DNA of 64,000 nt from Phoenix dactylifera (lineage: Eukaryota > Streptophyta > Magnoliopsida > Arecales > Arecaceae), in assembly GCF_009389715.1 (NCBI RefSeq), contig NC_052399.1, forward strand, positions 18,045,646 to 18,109,645. The letters are read 5' to 3'. The translations under genes were made by a program, and so were the position numbers. Every line of letters starts with the position of its first letter. Position 1 is the stretch's first letter. Below, in pieces: positions 1 to 13,500 of this stretch. The notes below the pieces were generated by a model. The model saw only the letters and a list, made by a program, of their open reading frames with translations. It was not told the DNA's origin and did no database searches.

Positions 1-122
1 TCCGGCCTGGACCCAGCAAAAGGTATGGGAGCCGAGGGCTCGACCGCCCTCTCCCAAACCCCAGCCCACCTTCTTCTTTCTCCTCTCCCCCGATTCCTCT
101 TAGCTCGCCCGCCCTCGCCCAG
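1..122 (+). repeat. Dispersed GC-rich repeat, copy 1
   Basis: About 120 bp that recurs at 36036-36150 with a few substitutions and small indels. Both copies are GC- and pyrimidine-rich and both lie about 0.4-0.5 kb upstream of a gene start (VOC gene here, POB1 there). This copy touches the left edge, so its full length is unknown. An open frame runs through it in both copies but resembles no protein family. Confidence 0.8.
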
Positions 123-504
123 TCGCCCGAACCCCAGCCCCTCTTTCTCCTTGTCCTTCCCCCCGATTCCTCCGCCGCTTCTTAATTCTTCCCCTCTGTC
201 CCTGGCTTTCCTCGCTCTCTCCCTCCTCCCTGCTACCATCCTGACATCGCCGGAATCCGCCGCTCAACCGAACGCCGAACCGATCCCCTTTCCCTCTCCT
301 TCTTCTCCGATCTCTCCTCCGCCTCATCTTTCTCTTCTCGCTGCCGCCCTGATCGAGCCGGCCTTCCTCTAATCCGCCGGACTTGCCACCACTGCCCTCA
401 CCGAGTCTTGCGACGGCGTCTTTCCTTTTGCTTCGCTTGCGTGCGCTGCCCTAACGGATCCAGGGCCTCCTCCCCTTTGTGTGTGAGAGAGAGGAGGCAG
501 CGAG

Positions 505-3500
505 ATGGGCGGTGCGGCGTTTCGATGGGTGCTTCAGCTTCACAGGGACGTACCCAAGGCCGCTCGATTCTACTCGGAAGGTTTGGATTTCAGCATTAAC
601 GTCTGCACTCTCCGTTGGGCCGAGCTCCAAAATGGCCCTCTAAAGCTTGCCCTCATGCACTTCCCCACCAGGTGCCCTTCTCTCTTTCTTCTTCCCTTAT
701 ATGTTCTATCGTTTCTTTTCCATTTTTCATCATCGGTTTCTACATATCCATGAGCTTCGGGTTGTACCCATCTGACCCAATGTGTATGTATTTTTTATAT
801 AAAAAATTGAAATTCTGAATTTTACTTTTTGAAAAGTACACATATTTGCAAGGGTTTCCGTCTTCACCATAGCCACATACAGATGGATTGGATGCTCTTT
901 TGATGAATGATGAAAAGGTACGATGAAGTCCCTTTTCCTTATCAAGACTATCACCTAGTCAACATCGAGGTACTTTGCGAGTTTTGTGTATCGCTATTCA
1001 TAATATCTGCTGGATCTGTCTATGATCTCAAAATAATTTCCGATTTCTTTTGAGTTGCAAAGAGGTTTCCCAGTACTTGCGAGATTGAATTGACAATTAA
1101 TGCGCATCATAAACTTTCATAATCACTGCTTTTTAAGTCTGCATCGGAAAACCAATGCTGAATTAAAATGGTGCTTATTAAGAGGACCGCATATTAGTTA
1201 AGCACAATAGCAGGGAAAATGGCAGAAGAAATAATAGGAAAAATGGTAGGATAACTAATGAGAAGTGAAAGGACATTCTGATATAGAACAGATCAATTTA
1301 CAAAGAAGATAGTCTACGAGAAAGAGTGAGAAATGACATAAAAGAAAGTGAGGAATGACAGAGAACCAAGGATGTTTTGCAGAAATAAGTGTAGATAAAG
1401 GAAATTTGTAGGATATATGTGTAAAAGAAGATCTGTTAATTGATTTCTTATCTAAGCACCATAAAGCTCGAGCCTTTCATTTCCATTTGTTTCCTTGATT
1501 TTCCCCTCTTCTTAAGATACAGAGTTCATTAGGTCTACGCATAATTAACTAGTGTTATCAAATCTTTTCATGCCATCATAGTTGTAATCTTCTACTTTGT
1601 ATGCTGCACTTGCTTCTGAATCTTGTCCAACATCTCACCCCTTGCTTCATAAAGGGTTCTACCTTGTAATCACTATCATATTTTACCAAATTGACCATAA
1701 CTAAATCCCTACTGTCTCGATTATTGTTTACATTTTGTGAATTCCAATAAGGAAGAAGATATGTATGCAAACAAGATATGAAGGAGCTAACTGCAAAAAT
1801 AAATACAAAATCAAGCATACAACTAAACAATTAGATTCTTGAGGTTATTATACTAACATCAAATATGACTTGCTTCGACTTCATAGAAAAAGGTATTCTG
1901 AGATTTTAGATTACCCTGAAGATCTATTTGTTGCAACTAATAAATATGGGTTTTAAGAGGATTATTACAAGGATTATTGGTGCATGTTGGTGTATGAATC
2001 AAATGCAATACAATGAAGAAATGCTTGAAATGAAGGTGCCGCATGTTCTCTGATAGTGATACATCAACAATTTTGGGGTCAAGAATGAGTTGTTCAAGGA
2101 CAGGAGCTTTGACTCAACAGCACATTAGAGCAGAATTTGAATATGATAATACAAATGACCATGTTCCATATTTATGGTTTAAGAACCTTTTTTTTTTCAT
2201 CTTGTGTTTTAGATTGACTTTTAAGTTGCTATTAGAGGGCTTGCAGCAGAATTATTAAATTCATTGTTTTCAATATTATGCTTTACTAAAGGAGCATCTA
2301 GGTTAAGTGCCTTGTTCATGATACTTGGGTATTTAAGTTTCGTGATATGGAAATGAAGGAGGCACATGAGTATAAAATTGTATTTTGATGGATATCTATG
2401 AACAAATGTGTGTGGCTGCACATTATAAGTTCTGGGATTTTGGCAGAAATATTCTGACCTCTTCTATTTGTTTTTTTTTCTTCTCCTGCTTCTCCTCCTC
2501 CTCCTCCTCCTCCTCCATCTTCTCCTTCTCTCCTCCTCGTACTTCAGTTGCTACATGTTTCTGTGCTTAGATCTCATCTAGATCTTTAACAGATTAGTTG
2601 AGAAATCTGATTATATAACATATTTCAATTACTTCAAATTTGTTTCTTTCCTATTGACCTAAAAAACATTTGATTTCACTGCATTTCAACCTTGTTTTCA
2701 GTTTTTTTTCACATTTAAATCTTTTTAATACAAATTTGGATTGAAAAAATATCAGAAAACATCTACAAATGCTATTTTCAAATTTTTAACATCGACTGTA
2801 TCACTGTAGAACCAAGTCATCTTGTCATTGTCGTTGTCGTTTTCTTCTTCTTCTTCTTCTTCTTTTGATTCTGGCCATGTCATTTATGATCTATTCTTCA
2901 CATTTGAAATCTTTTTAATAAAAAATTTGGATGGGAAAAAATATCATTAGTCATCTACAAGTGCAATTTTCAAATTTTTAACTCTAACATGGATTGTATC
3001 ACTGCAGAGCCAAACTATCTTCTTTGATTCGGGACATGTCATTTGTGTCCTATTCTTGATCTGAATGTTCTTGTTCGATGTTGGTTGCAGAATTCGTTTA
3101 GCATTTGATGACAACTAATCTTTGCCAGCTTGTGTAGCTTGTTTATGATAAGAAGTGTGTGCAATTGATGATAAGAAGCATGTGAAATTGACAGTTTATG
3201 GTTTGGCTTTGCTGGACTACTTTTCCTTCTTCAGAATTAATGTGTTTCGAGCTGCATATGGGAGAATTATGGTTTGTGCAATTAACTTGTTTCCTGCTGC
3301 ATATGGGGGAATTATGGTTCATGTTTTGGCTTAGCTGGAGCTAGAATAGATGCACCAAGTGGTCATGTGCATTTAAAGGCAGGTAATGCAGCCCAGGCAA
3401 CTCTGGGTTTGTATTGTTATACACATTGGCCTACACCTGCCTTTTACTCGAGTGACAACTAAGGTGTCAATTTAGTGGTTGCATACATAACATTGGAAGC

Positions 3501-4109
3501 TGAGAGGCCCTTAAGGAACAGGAAGCTGGTTCTTGGACCCAATCCAGGTGGTCCAAACTGGCTCATGGAGCTGAAAGCGTATGGCTGAAGGCCTAGCAAG
3601 AGCATCTGTTGCTCATAATTATGGTTATGGCATGCATATATCCATATAAAAGGATTTTTATGGCATATCTGAATATTGGGAATAGCTGGCTCTAGTACTA
3701 ATATTTATGTCATAACATGTGGAGTAGTTGTCATAACATGTGGAGTCGTCATCTCCAGCAAAAAGTTTAAACCTATTTTTGTAATTTTTGTTTCACTGAA
3801 TTTCTGGGACTTCTCAACTTTCACTACTAACTTAGTTGTCACAGTGATTTTCCCATGCAGAAAGGTTACTCCTCTATGCTGTCCTTCACAGTAGCAGACA
3901 TAAACAGCACGGTGACAAAACTAATGACTTTAGGAGCTGAGTTGGATGGTCCCATTAAATATGAGATCCATGGGAAGGTAGTTCTCTCCATACATATGCA
4001 AATTATTATCCGAGATGATTTGCATTGTGTAACTTGGCTGGCTTAATTACAGGTGGCAGCCTTGCATTGCCTCGATGGGCATACTTTGGGTCTCTATGAA
4101 CCTGCATGA
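505..4109 (+). CDS. VOC/glyoxalase-fold small protein (lactoylglutathione lyase-like), 3 exons
   Basis: Exons are 505-671, 3845-3977 and 4053-4109, giving 118 residues, the usual length for this short plant VOC family. The start ATG follows a pyrimidine-rich leader. Residues 6-22 (FRWVLQLHRDVPKAARF) and 38-49 form the first beta-alpha-beta-beta-beta unit. Residues 63-116 form the second, ending in a DGHTLGLYEP strand. Possible metal ligands are H13, E40 and E116, by analogy with glyoxalase I. The exon 2 acceptor at 3844 keeps the frame and yields a short SDFPMQ linker, whereas the AG at 3860 would shift it. A branch-like CTAAC lies upstream. Members are annotated as glyoxalase/bleomycin-resistance proteins, but their substrates are mostly unproven. 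Intron 1 (3.2 kb) contains local duplications. I am confident of the family but not of any catalytic activity. Confidence 0.88.
2710..3060 (+). repeat. Diverged tandem duplication (about 189-bp unit) in VOC intron 1
   Basis: A unit starting at 2710 (CACATTTAAATCTTTTTAAT) is repeated from 2899. Both units share the AAATTTGGAT, CATCTACAA, TTTTCAAATTTTTAAC, TGTATCACTG and CATGTCATTT blocks in the same order. A (CTT)n run at 2843-2864 lies in the first unit only. There is no coding potential. Confidence 0.75.
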
Positions 4110-4153
4110 CAGTTTTGACAAATTTTATTTTGCGCAGTCTAAAAGCAGATCAA

Positions 4154-4247
4154 AGTTCTGATACAGTATAAAATTTTAGAGTTCTCAGCAGCAATCAGAT
4201 AGTTCTGATACAGTCTAAAATTTTAGAGTCCTCAGCAGCAATCAGAT
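4154..4247 (+). repeat. Tandem duplication, 2 x 47 bp
   Basis: Units 4154-4200 and 4201-4247 differ at two positions. They begin 45 bp after the VOC stop codon, so they probably lie in its 3' untranslated region. Confidence 0.9.
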
Positions 4248-4249
4248 AC

Positions 4250-6200
4250 ATAATTTCATTTTCGCTGGCAAGATCTTCTTCTACCAGAGTAGTGGAAAGA
4301 GCATAAGATGCAATCCTTTCTTTGAATTGCCTTCAAAGAGTGTATAAGTGTTGGACCTGACAATTTTGTCGATCAAATGGGTTGGAGTAAACTGAATAAA
4401 ATGGAACAGAGGACACACATAAAGAGTTCTATTTTTAGGGAGGGTCCCAAACTGAGTCACCTGTCATGTACATGGGATATTTCTTATCCACAGAATCTCC
4501 AAGAATTGCGAGTGCTTTTGCTTTTGAATCTGCTGAAAGTTGAGCTGCTCTGTTCTGTCTGCTGATGGAGTTCTCATCTTGTACCTTCACTGGAAAACAA
4601 TAATTTGAATTTAATGGAGAGCACTGTTTTTGCATTTCACTCTTAAATTTTGTGATGCACCCATCTCTAATTTTTAATAACTTGTCTCTCTGCGTCAAAT
4701 TTTTCCTAGTCTGTGTCTAGATTTCTATAATCTATGGTTCTCCTGCTGTACTTCTAGGGGTTAGTACATGTTTGTTTGCATCTCGCCCGACCTCAAGAAC
4801 TGAACAGTGGTTGCCAGATGCTGTTTCAACATTTAAAATCTTGCAACTCCTAACATCGACCAAAGTATAGCTCTGTCCAAACTGAAGCATTGGATGGGCG
4901 AATTCTCTGGAGTCCATGCCAGCATCAGTAAGTTATCAATGTTAACCATTTGTTGATACCAAAAACTATCCTACTTCAAGTCCAGTGGCTTTTAGCAGAT
5001 CTCGTGATATAAAATTGCATCCAATATGTGCTACAGTGATTTCCTCTAGGGTTGGAGATACTGAATTAAATGTGAATGCCTGATAGGTCCACATGGGCAG
5101 CCATCTTCTTCAGCATTTTGGTGACTGGTGAAAAGCCTTGAGAGTTACAAATGAAAGATCTTACGAAGCCGCAGCTGTTGATGCCAAATGCACAATTGGA
5201 AGCTCTCCAGCGTGTGTAAGCGGTGAATGATACTCCATTTGGTATTGTGGCCCTCACCAAATAGCTGCAGCCCTTAGAAGTTCAAAGTATGAATTTGCCG
5301 GGTCATTTTGTTTGCTTAAAAATCAAAATTGATCTACTGAGGTCTAAATGATTACATTTAAAGCTACATTTGCATCTTCATTATGTGCAGCAATGGCAGT
5401 GGAGTCATTTACGACAAGAACATCTGAAACAGTCATCATCATGACTTCTTCTGGAATGGCTTCTTTGGAAGAAAGGGAAGTATTCCCTTCCTAAAAATTA
5501 GCAATATTATCTGCCCAAAGACATTAGCTTAACTTATTATAGCATCTGTTCTGCTACTACTGTTTGGAAATTTTAGAAATGGACAATGAATCCAAAGCCA
5601 AGGTGAAGTAGAAACAACACATGGAGAATAGGGATGCCGCTCTCTTCATCTGTTCCTACAGTTCATCTCAGTGTCTTGGAAACCACTGCCTATAAGCAGT
5701 GCAGGGTCTTCAAGTAGTGGCTGAGCCTCTCGGGTGCGAGAGAGAGAGAATAGCTGCTGTTGAAGGATGAGATCAGTGGCAACCCTGCTCCGAATCAGAT
5801 TTGAGAATCTCTGCCCTATGAAGGAACGCATTTGGTTGGCTTCTTCACACAGCCTGACATCTAAGAGCTCCAATTTTATCTCACCTGAAGCATCCATCAG
5901 CAACCTCACCCTCAAGTAGTTGATCCACCTTGTATTTTATGCTTCAGCTCTATTTGCAATTGGTTGTCCCTGCAGCGCCCTTCATGCATCTGCGCCAGAC
6001 TTACATGTGCCGGGCCGCTATAATTGGATCAGTTGCTGGCACAGACCATTTCTAGAGAATCTATTGCCAGTTTCGTTCTTGAAAATGGTACAATTCTGCT
6101 GCTGAAATGTAATCTATTGTTGTTACTGTGTTGAACAACTGAAAATTTGTTGCCAATTCAGGTCATAGTTTCATTAAAATGAATGCCACCATATAGTCGT
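4250..6200 (-). other. Unassigned region with protein-like minus-strand frames
   Basis: No gene is called. Open minus-strand stretches at 4435-4698, 4732-4917, 5066-5260, about 5380-5490 and 5646-5915 have balanced composition; the 5646-5915 frame reads ...EIKLELLDVRLCEEANQ... . I do not recognise any family and could not join the stretches with consistent splice sites. They may be exons of an unknown gene, a decayed gene, or chance. The plus strand may instead be an extended 3' UTR of the VOC gene. Confidence 0.3.
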
Positions 6201-7240
6201 TCTCATTGTTTAGAGAAAAAGAAAGAAAGAAAAGGTTGATGCTCTTTCTTAATACCCTCCAAATCCACCAACCTAGGAGTGGCATAATTTGTTGTTTAGA
6301 AATCCTGGAGTACTGGATCATTTCTCTTGCAATATTCAGGTACCTATTGCGCTTTTTTTTCTTGAATATATATGTATGTATGTATTAAGAAAAGGCACAT
6401 ATATCATGGATTGTCTGAACTATTTTCTAAAATTAGATTTTATGAAAAATAAGAAGTTCATTATTTTTTATATATATTTTTTAGAACTGTTTAGATCAAG
6501 GAACGTTGTCCAACCCAGGTGGCTTTCTCAACCAAGCTGACTGGTACTCTGATTATCATAATTTCACATATATTATATTAGTTAGATCATCATCTCGTCC
6601 TCCTTTCTTCCTTTATTTCTTTTTTTTCCTTTTTTTTCTGTTTTTTCTTCAGCTTGGAGTGGCTGCTTCCTACCTTCTACCTTGCTCACCGAATCGGCTA
6701 GAGCAAAGACTCGGAGGCAAATCAAGTTAGCTCTCACAATCAAGGTGGAGTTCAAAAGAAGATCAAAGTAAGGGCCAACGTCTTATAAATCAAAACCCTA
6801 CCTCTTGGAGAGGGTCGAGAGATTATATCATCTGAAGCAATATAATGTTCGGTGCATCACCTCTCCTCTCTTGATCTTTAATAGAAGCAAACATAGTTAT
6901 TCTTCACAAGGGAGCCCCTTCAATATCCAGTGCATATGTAGTGTATCTCAATATGCATATGCCCAACGTATGGGGATAATTATGGCGTCTAAAAGTATTC
7001 ATGCAGCTTAATTCACATACTTTTGTTTTTTCGGCACAAACTCTTAGGCCCAAGTACCAAGACAGACTTCATATCAAACTGTCTGCCAGGTGGCAGGCCG
7101 CTCTGATACAGCACTCCTTTTATTATTATTTTAAAGGAAAATAAATGTAATTGGTCTCTGTTATTTGTGGCTAAGTATCTGCAGGCTGCAGCTGGACTAT
7201 AAGAAGTGAATCACCTCAAAGGATGCGTTGGGCATCGTTT
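6201..7240. other. Intergenic, no gene seen
   Basis: AT-rich sequence with pyrimidine runs near 6600-6650. Only short frames without family resemblance are present. Confidence 0.5.
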
Positions 7241-7985
7241 TTATTATTTTTTAAAAAAAATTAAAAGAAAAAATATATTTATTTTATTTTATTTTTTATT
7301 ATAAAAAATATACTTGATTTCCTTCCATAGTTTTTTTTCATAACAAGAACTCATTCTTTGATGATAAATAATTATTTTATTCTTTACATGTTATATAACT
7401 AGAAAAATCTAATTGAAATTATTATAATAATTAGATATCCTAATAATCCATTAATATTTTTTAAAGTTTAATATAACAAACAATATATAATTATTAGAAT
7501 ACAGCATTATATATTATATTATATAATTATAATATAATATTTACATTAGTATCTTCTTAATAATTATATAATTGTTATATATGATATATATTATATTTTA
7601 ATAATATCTAATTACTATAATTATTATATGGTAAAATAATATATATTTTACATATTATATATTTATAATTATGATTATAATATAATATTATATATTTACT
7701 ATTATTGTATTATTTAGTTAGGTTTATTTTAAAATAATTATATTTTTATATATTATATAAGAATAATTATACTGCATATTATATATATTATTAATATTAT
7801 TTGGTCAGTAATCATTATATATCATTTAAAATAATATATATGATAATATTCTGTATAATATTATATACTATAATATGTATATATTAAATAATAAACTCTT
7901 AAATATATAGCATATGTTATTTATAATATATATTCTAATACATATTATATATAATATTATATATTATAATATATTAAATTTAAGA
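7241..7985. repeat. AT-rich low-complexity tract
   Basis: About 740 bp made almost only of A and T, dominated by TATA/ATAT/AATAAT words. It abuts GC-rich LTR-like sequence on the right. It could be a matrix-attachment-like segment or decayed repeat sequence. Confidence 0.85.
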
Positions 7986-8795
7986 GTTTTTTGTGTGGAT
8001 ACTGTTGTGGTTTGAAGCTGGCCCGCGGGTGACCAAGCCGAAGGCGGAGAAGCTGTCGAAGAGTGGAAGGAAAGGACGGAAGCCACTCCTCGCGCGGTGG
8101 TGTACCTGCACAAAGTCTTACCGGTGTTTGCAGTGAGGGCCCTCCGAAGATTAAGTTAGAGTAGTATTCAGTTAGTCCAGCCAAGCGTCCCTTAGGCGTT
8201 ACTTGTTGGGGTTCTTTACAGTCTCGGTAGGAGCGCTTAGGTGGCGAAGGTATGGCTCGTTCCCATCATGAGTGGGAGTGGCGCGCAGCCAGAGCTTACT
8301 AATGGCGCGCGGTGGGGGCCGTTCTTGGAAATGGTAAAGCGTTGACAGCCGTAGCAAGGTATAGCTAGAGTAGCATGGCGCTGTCCTTGACTGTCATGTG
8401 CCAGTAAGCGAAGCATTGCATGATAATGCTACAACGTATGGCCATGTAGGAGAGTGTAGGCACGCACATGTGTGCGGCCGTCGGTGAGGCCGAGCTCGTC
8501 GAGAAGTCGCATTAAGCATTTGGCAAGGTCGCCTAGACGAGGGCTAGAGCCAGCTTTGCATGTCGAGTTCCGAGGTGTGTCGGTGGAGCGCCCCGAGCTC
8601 AAGGGTTGGAGCGTATTACTGGAGAGGGCGCCCCGAACTTGGTCAGGCGAGTCGGCGAATATCCAATGTTGAAGGAGCTTTCGGTGGAGTCCGAGGTCAG
8701 GCTGATTCTGGGCTGAACCGAGGACCCGTCTGGTCGGTGTTGGTGTCTATTGGGCCAAAATTGGGCTGCCCTTTTGTTGTGGGCTGGACGATCCA
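7986..8795 (+). mobile_element. LTR-retrotransposon-derived fragment (probable)
   Basis: A GC-rich island in AT-rich surroundings. The word order ACCTGCACAAAG, then GAGGGCCCTCCGA, then AAGTTAGAGTAG is typical of LTRs of monocot retroelements. No gag or pol frame is visible. Clear LTR ends and a target duplication were not found, so this may be a truncated solo LTR. A MITE (8796-9240) follows directly. Confidence 0.45.
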
Positions 8796-9240
8796 TTTTA
8801 CCCCCTACTAGATACCTTGTTAAATATCGAATTTTGCATGAATACTCTTCCAAAATTAATATTTACATGTATACCCTCATAAAATTTTGTTAGTGTACAA
8901 ATGTCCGTAATATAACGGTTGTCCTAATGGTGTTAAAAAATTATATATATATTAATTAAAATAAAATAAAATTTTAAAATTACGCTATTATTCTTGTCTT
9001 CTTTTCATGCTATCGGGATCGCGATCTATTTGCATGTCTACCCATTAAGGATATTTTAGTCATTTCAATTTGAAACCGTTTAAAGGTCGTTATATAGCAT
9101 GGGTACATATGCAAAAACAAAAATAAAAAAAGGATAAAATGGCAAAACAAGTGATTTACAAGGTATACATGCAAATATCAATTTTGAAAAGGTATTCATG
9201 CAAAATACGATATTTAGAAGGGTATACATGAAAAAATCCT
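8796..9240. mobile_element. Long-TIR MITE, copy A
   Basis: The first and last 55-60 bp are inverted repeats of each other: ATATCGAATTTTGCATGAAT at 8825 pairs with its near complement ending about 9215. The 440-bp element is shared with 18726-19161 along its whole length. It is non-coding, so a non-autonomous DNA transposon, possibly Mutator-like from the long TIRs. The outer limits are approximate. Confidence 0.8.
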
Positions 9241-9289
9241 AGATTTTATAAGGTCGAAGGTTGTGCGAGATTGGAGGGTACAGCAAAAA

Positions 9290-9765
9290 CGTTGAGATGA
9301 AAACCTATTTTCTAAAAAAATAAAAGTAAAATTTTTCTTTTATTTTTTCAAAAATAATGAAAATTATTTAAACAAAGAAACATAAATAAAATGACCAACA
9401 TATTTTCGAAATTAGATTTGTTATATCTTGTTTCTGAAAAAATAAATAAAATAATACCAAAAATGACTAATTATTATTATTATTATTACACTATGATATA
9501 ATATGTAATACATATTATATACTATCATATATCAATACTAAATAATCGACTTTCAAAAGAGATATTATATACTATATATATTATATGATGGAATATATAT
9601 TCTATATTAGGTTGGGCAAAGAGGAGGGATGAAACACATTTTATTAAAAAAATATAATAAAAGTAGAAATTTTCACTTTCATTTTTTCAAAAATAATAAA
9701 AATTATTTAAATAAATAAATAACAGAAACAAAATAACCAACATATTTTCTATATTGAATTCGTGA
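9290..9765. repeat. Duplicated AT-rich segment
   Basis: The stretch 9300-9420 recurs in diverged form at 9630-9750. Both contain TTTTTTCAAAAATAAT followed by an ACCAACATATTTTC block. The complement of that block resembles the start of the AT-rich tract near 7226, which suggests one old AT-rich element interrupted by later insertions. Confidence 0.55.
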
Positions 9766-10556
9766 GACATGATATACTTTGCTGTCATACTTCTCGAGGC
9801 CAGAAATCAGACGCATGTGCACGCCACCCTTTCCCAATTGGAACTTGGAAGGAACATTGAATCCGACAAGAATAAAGCCGTCCATGGGAACCACAACCAC
9901 TCACCATTCCCCTCACTCCGTATACCATATTTAAAACAAAAGATTAGGGGACGGAGGCAGCTTTGGGGGGCGTGGCCATCAGAGCCATTTAATATGTGTC
10001 CCATGTTACTTAGGAACTACATCTGACCCATTAGGGACGCGACGCGTGGAAAGTCCTATCCGTTTGCAGCTTCCAATAAGAGATTGGGGACGACGAAAGA
10101 GAGCGACTAGAAACCAAGGATAGTTGGCAATCCAAGTTAGGCCCCGTTTGGGATTATTTTTAGAAAGGCTCGCGCTCTACAGCGTACAAAAAAAAACAAA
10201 AGAATTAAATAACATATTAGTTATTTGGTTAAAAAAAAATAACTTAGATCTCCTTTCCAAACATATTTTTGTACCAAAATACCTCTAAATTTTATTATAA
10301 TAATATAAACGTAATATCAAATTATAATTATTAACTAATAATAAATACAATATATTACATCATATCACATGATATATATTTCATTATATTATATTACAAT
10401 ACACTATATCATTATTATCATAATAGCATTAAAATATATTACTATATTATATTATATTATAGTAATTTTTTTAATATTTTATTTTACCTTACTTTACTAT
10501 ACTGTATAATTTTTTCTCCGTTTGATTGAAATTTCGTTCTCTAATTTTTTCCCCCA
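9766..10556. other. Intergenic, no gene seen
   Basis: A GC-balanced stretch (9766-10140) is followed by AT-rich sequence starting GGCCCCGTTTGGGATTATTT, which resembles the end of a hAT or Tourist-like element. No matching right end was found. Confidence 0.4.
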
Positions 10557-10573
10557 GGGAGGGAGGGAGGGAG
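10557..10573 (+). other. G-quadruplex-forming motif
   Basis: Four GGG runs separated by single A residues (GGGAGGGAGGGAGGGAG), a perfect G3N1 quadruplex pattern, right after a run of C residues. Confidence 0.8.
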
Positions 10574-10599
10574 CGAGCAAAGAATACAGGTTAAAATAT

Positions 10600-13500
10600 A
10601 GGTGCAAGGATCCTGCCCTTAGAATGGAAAACTTCATTCCATTCCGGAAATTAGCCTTAGAATGGAAAACTTCATTATATAGGCGCTCGATCTAATATTT
10701 AGGACAGGATCCATGTCGGGAGGACAACAGTAAACACTGGTCGGTACAGTAAATAGATTGTAATTTATGGAACAAAAAGGATGATGATCAGAGGTCAGCA
10801 GAGAGGGGGGTGGAGGGCTTGGTGTGGGAAGCAAAGATAGAATAATAGAAAGAAGCTTGGACGCTTGTATACGTGGTGGTAAACGGTCGTCGCAAACAAA
10901 ATACCGAGTACATGGCAGGTCGAGTGATTTTGATGAATGATTCATTTGACTGGAGCTAACACCACAAGGTAAATAATCAGTCAGTGGCACAACTCGGAAT
11001 CCATGGGGCAAAAAGAGCCATCACAATTGGGGAGGAGGAAAAGCTTCAGAACAAACTAAGCACAACCAAAGCTCTAAAGCAAGTTCTATTGTCAAGAGAA
11101 ATAAAGGAAAAAAAGAGCATCACAATGGGAGAGATAAAAAGATAATTACAAAAGCCGGTTCTACTGTAGAAAGAGCCTCTCTAGGTTTTCCACATGGATA
11201 AAGGAGAGAGCAACAAAGGCAGCTTTTGGACTAGAAGCAGAGACTTCCGCCATTAGGTTTAGGGTTAGGGTTCCATGCTGAGTTTACCGGGTTCAAACAT
11301 GTCTGCGAATTATCCAGATGACAACAAATCTAGTTTCTTCATGTTTTTCCACTCCACGTCGTATTCTGACGGCTCGTATAGCTAAAATGAAACCTCGAGT
11401 GAGACTTCCACTGTACCATAGCTTCCCCGGGAAAATTGCCAGAAGCCCAAGTCCACAATTAAGAAAATTACCATTATCCGAATTAAAAAAAATTAGCAAC
11501 TAGGAACATGAAAGAACCTCTCACCGTCATTTTAATGGGAAAATCCTCTCTTAACTTAACCAAATAAAAATTCTTCTTTGCCTTTTTCTTTAGGAAAAAT
11601 AGGATACATGACACTTAGGAAAGACACGATTAGAACTATAGGCTTCTCTGGGTCAAACGCAAGAAAACATTTCAGAAGGGTAAATGGTAAAGCTTAATTG
11701 GAGGGCGACATAATCCAAGCACCATAAATCCATGCATGTCCAAAACAAAGGACACAGGATCTACATTAAACTAAAACACAGATCCCAGAACATTTTAGTC
11801 ATGAGCAGAGCGGAATATTAGAGATAACAGCGGAGAAACACGAGAAACGGTATCCTCCTAATCAGACTCCGAAGCCCCACAAGCATGATTCGAGCCGAGA
11901 ATATTCACCCCCCGTCGGAATTGCCCGATGAGCCTGAAACAAGGCAGCCCTGCCAACATAGTGAACTTGAACGCTAACAAAATGAAATACAATTAGGATA
12001 TATTTATACGCTTACCTTGTTCAAGACACCAAAAACTGTTCTGAAAGAACAACAGAATCCCTAGAGCGTCCAAGAGGCAAAGAGAACAATCGTTTTTAAT
12101 ATCATTTCCATAATCCCTGCAACCATCATTTCATGCACGGTATTGACAATAAATCTCACAAAAGAGGCGAAAATAAATCTACGTTTACCTTTCTTTTTGT
12201 TGGACAAGCTGCATTAGCATAGTCAGAAACAGAAAGACATTCAATATAAGTAGAAGAATTAATAGAAAAAAAATCCAGTCAAAGGAGACTTGCCCCATGA
12301 GCCATGGTTCCCCCCGTCTGACACTTATGTCGGGCAAAAAGAAATTATAGCTGCAATTGCGGCGAGAATGGCGGAGAGAAAAAACGAGGTGTCTCGCAGA
12401 TAACAATAATAGCTGCAATGCCGACGACGCAGACTGTAAATGGTGCCGACGACGGACATATATATATAGTAGAAGCTCAACAGAAGATCCAGGGGGAAGA
12501 GTTGAAGCCAGAACTCAAAAAAAAGGGTGAGTTTGACCCTAGTTGCAAATGGTTCCATCATAAGGTACATAGGGGGTTCATGATAGTAATACGACCTGTC
12601 AACAGTTAAAGACCAAAAGAGGCTAAATAGATGGATGATTCAAAGAGTTAACACCAACGAAAGTAATCAGCAAATAGGAGAACGAAAGACTAGTAACAAG
12701 AAATAGCAGAGATAATGGACCGTAAGTTACAGTGGTGACCAACTGATGAAAAATCAAAAGTGAAGAAATGGCCAGCGAACAAAGAACAGGAATTAGATGA
12801 AAGAATCTATAGCTTAAAAGTGAAGTAACTTTATTCATAAAAACAAACTTTCGGATTGCAGAATCTAAATCACCAATTGATTCAAAGAAAACTTGAATGA
12901 CATGCAACAGGTCAACAAATGTATCCACACTACCGTAGCTCTTCCTAGAGCAACAATGAGGATAGAATAATCAGAAGCACGCACCGAACTCGAACAAACG
13001 AAAAATTTGTTCATTTTGGTAGCATACAGAAGAGTTACGTGTGCAAGGAAGAAACCAACAAGAAGGTCCAAGCTCATGGTGCTGTTGTTAGAATACGAAA
13101 TATGCATGTTTATACAACAATTCAGAGGCCTATTCAAGTGTCTTTTGTTTAGCCGTCAACTCAAATAAGCCCTTAGGATCAGTACTCAAGACCCAAATAA
13201 AGATGGTAGGCCTATTTAAACAACATGTAAAGGACAGAATTCTGGATGTATGCATTGCTTATAATTCATTATAGGACGTTACAAGCAAGGTAAAACAAAA
13301 ATCCTGCGAAACGAAGGGAACATCACATGGAATGCTCTCACCAAGGAAAAGCATGGTGCACCTAAATTTCTTGGAAGCATATAATACGCCGAAAAAATAG
13401 TCGACTTTTAGTGTTCATGTATCAATCAGGTTTTTAAGGTTCCCATGTATCAATCAGGTTTTTAAGGTTCCCACATATTCCTTCTAGCTAAGAAACAACG

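Noticed and set aside
12185-12298. Short hydrophobic minus-strand frame starting MGQVSFDWIFFLLILLL and followed by a GT donor
   Set aside because: It has no recognisable family, no partner exon and only 37 residues; a chance hydrophobic frame in T-rich sequence is likely.
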